Source of the DNA: Scatophagus argus
Taxonomy: Eukaryota; Chordata; Actinopteri; Scatophagidae
Length of the DNA: 64,000 bases
Assembly: GCF_020382885.2 (NCBI RefSeq)
Contig: NC_058512.1
Coordinates: forward strand, 7,156,802-7,220,801
Reading direction: 5' to 3'
A program made the position numbers and the translations under genes. The notes below the pieces were generated by a model. It saw only the letters and a program-made list of their open reading frames with translations. It searched no databases and was not told the DNA's origin. How positions within the stretch are numbered: position 1 is the stretch's first letter; each line of letters starts with the position of its first letter. Below, piece by piece: positions 23,301 through 35,204 of the stretch.

Positions 23301-26300
23301 CCTCATCTCTCATTGGGATAGTGGCCTTGCTTCGAAGAATTTCATTCGCTTTCTTGCCACTGACTGTCACCCTAATCTCTCTCTCAATAAGTTCCCCACA
23401 TCACAGCCCTCCCTCTTTTGTATGAGTATGACTGGTGATGGACAGGCAGAACTCTGGATCTCGCTGCCATAGCTGAGGACAGGTAGAAGAGGACACATTT
23501 CTGTTGGGGATAGTAAGAACTTACTGACATAACAGCAGTTGACATCTCAGCTTTCTGTGGTGGTGAAACATGCTCTTTGTAGACAAATGAACATAGTTCA
23601 GTGGTGAAGTGAAACTACTTTTTGCGGAATTCTCTACTTCACTATTAGATTAAACTGTTCACCCTTCGCTTTTTGGAACGTTCTTGAGGACTGGAAGAGC
23701 AGATGTGATTCTTGGCCACCTCTGAACTCAGTCTAGAAATTCCACTTGGATTGCATACAGGTTTGCTGCACCATTGCTGACATTGTGGATTGGTATGGAG
23801 TAATTCAATGGACAATATGGACTCGGAAATTCATCTCAATTAGATATATCAGCCGATATCACTAAAAGTCTCGGCATTGCATGGTCAGTGATAAGTGGAC
23901 TGCCTTATTTTGACATTGACCTCATGGGTTCTGAGCCTTGTCCTCTGACTGGAGCTGAGAGAGCTATGTGTAGACTGGTCCACCATGGACCCCGACCTCA
24001 AGCTATGCTAAGGCCTTTACACCTGGAGCTACAGATGTATGTGGATAAAACACGAACCAAGCAAAAACACAGGTACAAGGACAGATTTTGTGGTCATTTT
24101 GCTGCTTGGGAAGCAAGGTTTTGCAAACAAATGGCTTTGTTAAGAACACTGATTCTAGACCAGGGCAAATAGAGAGAAATTGACCAGAAGATCATACTTT
24201 TAATGTAAATTATTGTTAACTATGTGCTACAATAATCCTTTTGAAAAAATGCCTGCTGTTACAGTCATGTTTTTGGCATGAAGGACAAAAGAGGAGAGAT
24301 CTACCTTTTCATTTGACTGAAAAATGGTTCCAAACTACTAAAGTGCTTGTACTGAGTTAATTGTTGAATTGTCCTAAATTTAGGATAACCATATTACAAG
24401 GAATCAAACTAGTGGTTTGGTAGTGGCATGTCTGTATCCCTAACAAAATCATGTATGGTGGCACTAAGAAGAAAAGGGCAACCAGGTGTAAATAAATAAC
24501 TGAAAGACATACGTTATGGATGAACAGGAGTGTAAAAATGTGGAAGACATTAAGTGTTTTCTGAATAAGTCCATGAAACAAATTGAAACACTTTGAGATT
24601 TCCACTAACCCTGCAGGTGAAACTGCATATGGTCCACATTTCATCGCTATATGTCTGGTGCTATTTGTAAAACAGATTAGAGTCAAGGATAATCCTTGAC
24701 TAAACTCGACATTCTAGTACCTTATCTGGAATTTAGAGCTGCAACCAAAATGGATGTACTTTAGTTTATCCTGGATTATACATTGAATCTGGGATGGATG
24801 CTTTCTGGATACAACTCCCCAACTAGGCCCTTGTTGAATCATCAGTATTCTGATCAATGGTTCTTTTGTCTCTTGGAAGTCTCTTCACATAGCAAATGTC
24901 TCAAAAATAGTAGATCTATGTGTTCTGTATCATATAGATGTGTACTTTTCAGACTATCAAAAGGTTACGTCAACTACCTTAGAATTCGACTGAAATGTCC
25001 CTGAACTGCAAGGAAGTTCACTGTAGACACGGATTGAATATTTCCCTGAGTCAGCGTCATTGATCCAGTTGCCATGGTAACCAGCCCATTGCCAAAGTTG
25101 TTGGAAGACTCCTCTTGACTTAGCTTTTGATAGCTTTTGCTTCTCTTATCTTTCAGCTTAGATGTGTAGGGGTGCAGGGATACATGTGTGCTGACACAGG
25201 AATAACTCACATTATTGATTTGCTGTCCGTGTCCACATGGACTATGTACATTATCAGTAAACGGAGTACTGTAATCTTTTTGGAAAGCATTAATGTACAC
25301 ATAATGCCAAGTTGCTTTTAATCTCATACACTCCAAATATGTGATGCAGCTTGATACATTTGACCGATAATGCAAGAAAACTGTATGTTTTTATAAATCA
25401 GAATCTAAAAAACATATTGCTATGTATTGTTCTACGTATGGTTATTGCTGATATCTCAATATTGTTTTCCCTGTATGTATGTTTAGGATGGAGGCCTCAT
25501 GCTTGGAGTTGGCCTTGGAAGGAGAGCGGCTGTGCAAGGCCGGGGACTTTAAAGGTGGAACAGCGTTTTTTGAGGCTGCTGTGCAGGTCGGTACAGAAGA
25601 CCTGAAGACCCTCAGTGCCATATACAGCCAGCTGGGCAATGCATATTTTTACCTCAAAGAGTATAGCAAAGCCCTGGAATACCACAAACATGACCTTACC
25701 TTGGCCAGGTGAGCATTGTATCTGCTATCTACCACATAGTAAATTGTTTGTTTGTAATTGTATTGAGCTGCTCTGAGTTTTGTGAGAATATGTGCATGAA
25801 CAAACTTTCTTTACTGTAGGAGGTCCAATATTTTCATCCAGTCAGATATCAGGTGGTTGGAAATGCTCAGGCTGTATATGTTTGGCAGCTTTCAACTGTA
25901 TTTTAGAGAAAAGCTTTTTGTTAGTTTGCTTTGGTTGCAACAGAGCACAGCCCTCATAATAAATTAACTAAACATTCTAATGATTAACCTGAAGGTGCCT
26001 TTTTGTGGTGTTTAAAAAATCAGAGTCTATGTTGATAATCGTGAACTGTGAGAGAGAAGTGCTTCTTGTTATCAGTTACACAAGTTTTCATTTGGCTCAC
26101 TTGAGGACAGTAGTTGCTGTCTGCATTTTTAAATGTTCTTGATACGTCAGTGACTGTAGCAGATACAGAAACAATGTAATTTGTGACAAATGCGAAGACA
26201 GATAATTCTGCTCTGGCCAGGCAATTCAACTTACAAGGAATCCTTATTGTTTTGTTCTGGTAATAGTTTATAATTTCCATGAATAAAAAATGCTTTGAAA

Positions 26301-29300
26301 CTGGGCAATAGCTGTTTTCAGGAGAGTAGGATTGATGTAACCATTCCTGACAGACGTACTTGAGCATTAGGAATTAAATTATGCTGACACTGACACAATG
26401 AAAATCCCAAGAAAAAGTGAGGGGACTTTCGTATAGTGCGAGTCGTCTACCACCAGCTGGATATTTAGCTTATATGAATAATCCAGTCCTCCTGCAGTGA
26501 GTGCAGCTGGTACTTTCAGCAGGGAAGCGATCAAAGACCCAGGGGAGATTTATCTTGTTACATTACAGTCTCACCAGGGCCACTGGGACCTGGTCCTAGG
26601 AAGTAAGCATCCAATTAAAAATTTACTACACAGCATCTCCCAATTAAATCACGCTAAAGTACCTCAGTGACTACCGTTTAACTAAACACCTTAACGGAGA
26701 CAAACTGTAGTCTTTGCTCCTGCCACTGAACATCAACAATGTTTGTCTTTGCTTTCTCAGAACAATAGGAGACAGAATTGGAGAAGGAAAAGCCAGTGGA
26801 AACCTTGGTAACACATTAAAAGTGTTGGGGCGATTTGATGAGGCTGTTGTATGCTGTCAAAGGCATCTGGATATTTCTCAAGAGCAGGGTGACAAGGTAA
26901 CAAGCATGGGGTTTTTTTAATAGCAAAAAAGTTACAATACATTCAGAAGTTTGCTGTGGGCATTGTTTATTCCCTCTTTCAACCACATAATATCTGAGAC
27001 ATTTTATATGTACATTTTGCATTTTTATGCTTCCAGTTTATTTCTGTGCAACATATGTGGATGTCCCAGATGCACTAGTGTACTCAGTCTTTCTGGGGAA
27101 AAGAGGGAGAAATCATTAGAATAAAAATAAATAACTAAGAACTCTTTGTAATTGATCTACACACGCGTTTCGGTATCTGCAGAGAGCTTTTTCTGCAAGC
27201 GATATTTACCCTTTTATAAACCTTTCTTTTCTGTGTCTCTTTATTGTCTGGCTATAGGTTGGAGAAGCCAGAGCTCTGTATAACATAGGGAACGTTTTTC
27301 ACGCGAAGGGCAAACAGCAGTTATGGGGCTGCACCCAGGAACCGGGAGACCTGCCTCCTGACGTCAGAGACACACTGCAAAGGGCTACAGGTTTTTATGA
27401 GTATGTATTGTTGAGTAATGAAAGTATGTGACAGATGGATGTATTCAACAGGTGGGCCGAAATGCATTTTGTCGTGCTAAAATGGATTTCATGCAGAAAA
27501 CTCCGTAACATTGATACATTTAGAATAATTTTCAAAATTACATGCAGATGTTTCAGTTAAAAGGGTTGTGTGTCACTGCTTTGATCCCTGCTTTGACACA
27601 CCTCTGGTAGTTATTGCCCCTTTTGCTGTTCTTGAATGCATCTGCACTTTTGTGCCAAATCTGGATGTGTGTTTTTCAGATCTCTATTTTTCAAGTTTCC
27701 CTGTAGGTTTTCTCAAGTTTAATCAACTTGGATGGAGTGTGTCATCCATGGAGGAAAAGAGCAAACTTACATACATGACATACATTTTGATATTTCCGTA
27801 TTGACTTGGCCACACGGTGTGTTTGCAGTTTCATAATTCTTGTCGAGAGACAGTCTAGCCTTGATGTTTTTTTTCCATGGCTAGTGTTTGCCTTAAGATC
27901 GTATTCATTTATATACAAAATTACATTTACTTGAATTATCAACTATTTGTTGTTGCATTTGTTTTCACATTTCCCTCACCTCACTTACTGCTTAACAACA
28001 ACCTCACAAAATGCTGTCGCTGTCATACTTCACAGCTCGGTTTCATTTCGATGATAAGTTGTGTCAGTTTTAAACAAAATGTTGCTTTACATTGTTGTTG
28101 TAGATTTGAGTTTGTTTTTATCACAACACAGTTTGGTTTACTCTGTGCTCTTGATGTTTATTATGCTGTCTGTCGAACTCCAGACTCATGTTTGCCTCTG
28201 TTAGAAGTGGTTCCTGCAGGCTAGTCTGCCTCATAGCCCAGTTTTGTGAAAAGCTACACTGACTGCTGCCCTTTAGATAAGATCTACTGTCACACCTAAG
28301 GGCTCTGGAGCTTTGTCAGATTTGTCCTTGGATGGCTCAGTTTAGTTAGACCACAAGGTTTTGTAAGTAATATGTTGATACTAAACACAAAAGAAATATT
28401 ATATACACATATTATATACGCATTTTATCTCCGTATGAATTCTGTGTACAGTTCTTTAAACCTCGTAGAGTTGCTGCTCTGAGGTGCCAGTTTATCTAGA
28501 GATACTATATTTCTTTCGAGATCATGGGTGTACAAGTGCTACGCTTTAAGTTTGTGGTTAATGTGTAGATCGGGGTTAAGCTCTTAAAATTTATTACATA
28601 TTAAATGCGGTAAAATGCAAATGAAGTCACGTTGTTAAACTCTCTGAGGGTGCACTGCAGAAGAGCAACTCACTAGCCGGAATGTGTGTTGCTCCATGAA
28701 TGTGAATCAGATTGCTCCTGAAAAACATCAGGCACATCTGCTGTTGCCTGGATAAATAAAAAATAATGAACCCCAAATAGAAGCTGATCTCATAGTGAAG
28801 TTATCTTGGCCTTGTTAAAGCTCGACAGTGGAGCAGTTAACATCAGACTGGGAAACTGTCAAAGGTTCAAGAGATTCACACATGGACACCATGCACATAT
28901 TTAGGAATATACGACAGACTTATATTTAGCTGTCTAATGTCAATGGATTACTGTATGGACATATAAAATTAAGAACATTAACGCTAACATGTTGATGTGT
29001 GCTTATGTCTGTAGGATGAACTTGTGTTTGGTCAAAGAACTTGGGGACCGAGCTGCTCAGGGTAGGGCCTATGGGAACCTGGGCAACACCCACTATTTGC
29101 TGGGAAACTTTGTTGAAGCAATCAAGTTTCATCGTCAGGTGAGAAATTTAAAATGTTTCCCAGCATCACATTATTGTCTTTATACTGCTGCTGCTGTAGA
29201 TAAGAGGCATCAGCCCTGTTGTTGTTGCTAGAACAGAACAGTGACCTTGCGTCACCAGAGCAATGGCCTAACAAACTTGTTCACCTTGCAGCTATGCTCC

Positions 29301-32300
29301 CTTTATTTAGATAAGGTCACAAACACTGTGAGCAAAAAGCTGAAAACATCTTCCTGTTTTATGTTCAGTATGTATGGTTTGCTTTGTCCAAAACATACAC
29401 ATCACAAAATGGTTTGGGGCTGTTTTGGTGACTTGTCCCCTTGCTGTGTGGGCATAATGTCCTCCTTGAAGCCACTTGATAAATTTGAAACCTGTTGTCA
29501 AAGGCCTGTTCAGCCTCTTGTGACCTCCCTTTTCAGTGAAGGAACAGGCCACAGATATTTGCTTCTTGCTGGAAAAAGATCTTCCCTAGTTTGCCTTGTA
29601 CAGCCTTCAGTCCAGGCCAATATTTTATATGCAAAATAGCAAGACTTGCCAAGTCACAGCCAGTTTTAGATAGGGGGATCTAACCTCTGGCTCAGCAATG
29701 TTCAGCAACAAGGTTGATGGTCTCTCTTAGAAAAAAAAACAGAGGAAATTGGTTTTGGGATGAATCATTGGCAAGTATGGCCTCTGGCACTCACGCCCCA
29801 TGTTTCATGTCATTCTAAATTGTGATCCACTTGTTTCCTCACAGCAGAAGTTGGTCTCTTCTCTCTTTCCCATTATAAATCTATCAGTGTGCCATGTAAG
29901 GGAGCATGCTGCAGTTAAAGGGAATCAGAGGAGCTGATTTGATGCACTACTGCTTCAGCATCACATCTTTTTGTGGAGTCATGTGTCCAGTACAGCTTGC
30001 AACTCAGTCTTGTGTAATTGCCTCTTCTTTTACACTGAGTGAAAAAATTAAGGTTAAATGAAGGTAAAGTAAGGTAAAATGAAATGAGAATTTAACATTT
30101 TGTGTCATTTAACTTTTAAAAATCAGAGGCAGATTGAAAATATTGTGTTAATTTGGTTTGACTTGGCCTGCTGTCCTCTCTGTTGTTCACAGCGATTATC
30201 CATAGCCAAAGAATTTGGGGATAAAGCGGCAGAGCGGCGAGCTTACAGTAACCTTGGCAATGCCCTGATATTCCTAGGCCAGTTCATCACAGCCACAGAG
30301 TACTACAGGTGAGGAAAGAGGAGAGTCTGACATCTAGTGGAAGGAAAGTGAAGTGAACCAATTTCTGCTAAAAAGATGTGACTACGCTGAAATATAAAAA
30401 GAGCATTTCTGATGTATGACACAAGAACAAAAATCTCTTGTTACCAGTATGTCTTAAATCTTTCCTTTGCTTATTTTATCCTTCTGTTTCTTTTTCTGTA
30501 GGAAAACTTTGCAACTGTCCAGGCAGCTGAGGGACCAGGTTATGGAGGCTCAGGCCTGTTACAGCCTTGGGAACACTTACACTCTTTTGCAGCAGTATGA
30601 GAGGGCGATAGACTACCACCTGAAACACCTGTACATAGCCCAGGAGCTTACTGATAGGTAGACTGAGCATTATCTAATGCACACAACACAAACACACCTG
30701 AGCGCACGAGTAGTTTTAACATTTGTCTGCATGTCCTGTTAGAGTTGGTGAAGGTCGTGCCTGCTGGAGCCTGGGAAATGCATATGTGTCTTTAGGGGAC
30801 CACAAACAAGCTCTGCACTATGCCCGGAAGCACCTGGACATCTCAAAAGAAGTGAGACAATTATTTTTATTACCTTTCGCAAAAATAAAGCTTCTCGTGT
30901 TCAGCCTAACATGACCTCACTGGCTGTGTTTGTCTTTTTGTCCCTGTTTCTTCGTTTCTTCCTCAGATTGGAGACAGAAATGGGGAACTAACAGCCAGAA
31001 TGAATGTGGAGCAGCTGATGGAGGCTCTGGGGGTCAATGAGAGTGACCTGTCCCCCTCCAGTTCAGAGTTTGAGATGCAAGGTGACACTAAAAGTTCTTT
31101 TTCTATTTGTGTGAAACCTAATGTATCCGTTGGTGAGCTTCAGAGGGGCTAGTAGGCAGATTTTGTGAACTTAGACCAGCAGCCAGTCTAGCACTTTCAA
31201 TCTGTTGTTAGTCTTTATGCTAAGCTAGGTTAGCTTGTTGCTGCTTCAAATTTATTTCAAATTGATTTTTTTTCGCTTAGCAAAAAAGGAGATACGTGTG
31301 TCTATAATGTTTAAGTGGGAGAGTCTGGTTTTAGAGGGCCCTTAATTTACTGTATGTTTGTTATGGCCTCTCTGTTGAATGTTCATAATGAAATAACACT
31401 GGAAGCCTCTTATATTCCTAAATCATTAAAACATTACGTTGTCATTGTTCCCACTAATTACAATTATTCAGATGATGTGATGTGTGTGAATGGAGTTGTG
31501 CTCTTCGTCTGTTAGTGAGACTGGAGAGCTTTCATATTGCATATTGTAAATAATTAAATATTTTAACAGTGAATTGAATATTTATTAAATCGTTTAGTCT
31601 GGTATATTGGTCATCATTAAAAAGCAATGTAAACATTAGCTGACTGTAGAATCAAATTGTGACTCGGTGAACTGAAGACTTCAGGCCTCTTTCGGACATT
31701 GTTGTCTTCTCCACCTCTGTGTTACATGCACTTGCACTGTAATCTGATTTCTTGAATGTTATGTAAGCCCTCTGTTACTCCCTTTCCTCACACATGGTAA
31801 GGGAAAGGGTGCGGCCAATGGGGAAAAAAACAACTCTGTGTTTGAATACGAATTAAAAACAGAGACCTGAGGCCTTAAACTACAGAATTATTTTAGAGAT
31901 TAAAACTGACTTTAAAGTCTGTCTCAAGCAGTTTTTAGATTCTGCTCTTTTAACATAAATGTTGATGAAAATAACACGCAGGCTTGAGTAAGCTGGTGGC
32001 CATTTAAAAGTGAAAATAACTTAAGGAGAGACAGACATCTCAGACTGAGATGTTGAGTGAGAGAAAGCAGAGTGTACGTACATTCCAAGGGGTAAGATGA
32101 ACATTCTTGTCTTTACAAGCTCTAAATCACCATTTTCAACAACAGCCTTAAATAAAGAAATTACTATGGATTATTGGGAGCATCTGCATGAAGCTTAAAG
32201 AAACTGTTCAGTCTTTACCTTTACAGTCAGTTCGGCTTTGGTGTGATGTTTGTGCTCTTGAACCTTCCCCCGGGCAGAGACTCACACTCATGTCCTACAT

Positions 32301-35163
32301 TTTCCTCTCTCGTGCATATCTGGCAAACAGACTCTTATTCAGATTGTGTGCTCGAAACCACATATCCACACTGACCATCATGGGACCAATGCCGACATGA
32401 AAGGCTGCTGCAGAGAAAAGACAAAGCACACTTTGCTTTATTCGATTTGAAACCGGACTTGGAGAGATTCTACAAATATATACTGATGTTTATTTATATA
32501 TTGTTTATCCACTTGTATACTTTGTTCTGTAGGAGCGAGACCCAAATTCACCAAGAGAAACAGCATGGACAGTGTAGAACTGTGGAAGTACTCTTCAGAT
32601 AAGGTGATTTCTCTTTCTCACGTTTCAGTCCCTCACTCCAGAGAGAAATGTGCTGGAAATGTGATCCACACACCTCTCCCCAAAGAGTTTTCTAAAATCA
32701 TGTTCTTTTACTGCAGAATGGTGAGAACCAAGATTTGGAAAGCATATCCAAGAAATCCAAGAGTCAACTGTCACATCCAGGCAAAAGAAAAGGCTATCCC
32801 GACAGTCAGTCATCAGATGAAAGACCGTGGTTGGACTCTCCTGTTGACACAGATGACATCACTGTACAAGTCCCACCTCCAGTGCCAGTGAGTTACTGTA
32901 GCTTCATTTTCTCATTAGTTTCATTATTTGGTCTTATTATGTTCCTTATGTGGTGCCAGGTATAAGCTTAGCTCTGGACTAAATCAGGTTAGCTGTTTCC
33001 AGTCTTTATGCTAAGCTAAGGTGACCTACTGGTGATGATGGTTTTATATTTTCCCCGGCGGTGTGGTGGTATCAGTCTTTTCTAAGACTGTTTCTTTAAA
33101 GATTCTTGTAAACATCTTTTTAGATATCTTTAGCTTCATCCTTTTCTGAAGTTCAGGTCGTATCGATCAGTAATTTGGAATCCATTTGTATTAATCGAAA
33201 CTGTGATCATAAAATTAGACTTTTGCTCTCTCTGACGCCATGCATTACTGCACTCCATAGCACAGTGTCCAATTTCCAGTAAAGTCAAATTCAAACACTC
33301 ATCAGTTCTGGGACTCAGGTATTGCAACTGTACTGTACTGTACTTGATAGAACGCCTAAGGATCAGGAATTAAATCAAAGTATTTTCCTCTTTATTTTTT
33401 GCCAACTGCAGAAAAAAGTATGCTGACGCTGTAAATTATATTTCATTCCTCAGAGTATTAAGCAGCCCACCAAAATGTCTAATGTCAGCCCCAGTTTCAT
33501 ATTCGCCATAAATGTAAAGTATGCTCTCCTTTCAAATCATTCACCGAGAGCCCACCTGAGGAAAGATGGGTGTAATTCTTCTCATAGAAAGCATCAAGGG
33601 GACCTGAAATACAGACAGCTGAGTTCTGCTTTTTTCTCCGTTCTTGTGTGTTCACCCCGCTCACCAAAATGTCTTCAGGGCTTCTGCTTTGAAGAGAAAA
33701 TGAGAGAAATTAGAGAAATTAAATTGGGAACAGTTCCCTTAATTTCCCTTGAGGTCATACAGTATGATGTAAGAAGTCAGATACAGTGTAAAGGGTGTGT
33801 TCTCATTAAATCCCAACAGTGCTCCATTTGCTGTGAACTAGAATGAATATGCCTTTTCGCAGCTGTTGCATCCTTAACGTCCTGTGTCTCCTCTGTACCC
33901 ACTCATGCCGTGTTTCTGTGACACTGTTAATTGTTGTAATCAGCGAGCTGACATGCTAGAAAAGAAAAAAGTGAAAATTACTGGACTACATAATGATAGT
34001 TCACCACAAGACCCTGGAAATCCAGATCTAAATGTTGGTAATCGTGATGATGCTGAAGCATACCCTTCTTTTCAAATCTGCCAGTCTTTTTAACAATAAT
34101 TGCGTGTCTGTGAAAGCGGCTGTCAAGCCATTGTCCGTAGTGTGTATTGTCCAGGGGAAGCTAGAAAAAAACAATAGTGCACCAACTTTGTGGAGCCATC
34201 GAATCATTAGTTGTCAAAGTAAACTTCACATTCTGTCATTGTTATTCCTCATGAACCAGTTGAAATAAACAAACATCTCATTGGTGTAAGCAATGCAAAG
34301 AAATCCAGTCTGCTTTAGGTTAGTTTTTCGATGTTACAGATTGGTTCACTCCCATGACTACTGACTGTCCTGGAGCTGTAATGACATCCAGCATGCAGTA
34401 AATAAAACAGAGAGCAGCTGGTTACTCCTCGTATTTTACACATGATAAGGAAAAAAATACAAACAAAAACTACAACACACAAACTTTTTTTCTTTTCAGT
34501 TTTCTTTAAATTTTGTAATACCTCAGATGTAATTGTAACTGTGCTTTATTCTCATCTATTCACACTCACTCCTCTCCCCTCTCTCTGTCACACACACGCA
34601 CACACACACACATACACATCTTAATTTCCCTACCCCTCACACTCTCTCTCTCTTTTCTGTCTCTTTCATCATCACCATGAGTTCATTTCTCTCTTGTTCC
34701 GTCCCTTTGGCCTACTTGATTAATTGGACAATGCAGAGAGGGAAGTGAGGAGATCTGCACAGAGACCGTGGGGCCAAGGCCAGATGACAAACTGCTGCAA
34801 GTCACAGCTGATTAGCATGGAAAGAGTAAATAATAATCACATGGCCACTTTTATTTGTTTATTAATCCATGTATTTATTTATTCGTTAGAAAACAGTCCT
34901 AAATTGTGAGTGGACCTTTGGCATAGGGGTTTTTTAACACTTGAGGTGGCTGATCCCTGCTGGCTACCACTGTTGGCATGCATTTTACTAATAACTGTAC
35001 TCCTGCACCCATCTTTCCACCCCCACCTCTCCCTCTGTGCTGATAATGTGACCTTGATCACAGAACTGCTACCCTCCCTGCAGGGTCAACCCCCCCACCT
35101 CCACCCCCACCCTCCCTCCCATAATGAGTTGTTTTCCCACAGTGACTGAAGGGAACAAAAATG

Positions 35164-35204
<41 letters not shown>

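Larger units (their letters stand above)
17865..25486 (+). other. gpsm1: gpsm1 intron 1 (7.6 kb)
   Basis: Holds CA/GT microsatellites (19079-19100, 19240-19254), a non-autonomous transposon remnant at 20278-20660, a 63-bp CT tract at 23235-23297 and a possible alternative first exon at 23924-24072. The rest is AT-rich with nothing recognisable. Confidence 0.8.

Noticed and set aside
23041..23472. Forward frame of 143 codons through the CT tract
   Set aside because: Most of its length is a Ser-Leu repeat produced by the (CT)n microsatellite; no splice or domain support.
33475..33846. Forward frame of 123 codons in gpsm1 intron 11
   Set aside because: No recognised domain, no phase-matched splice partners in the gpsm1 frame, and AT-rich codon choice.
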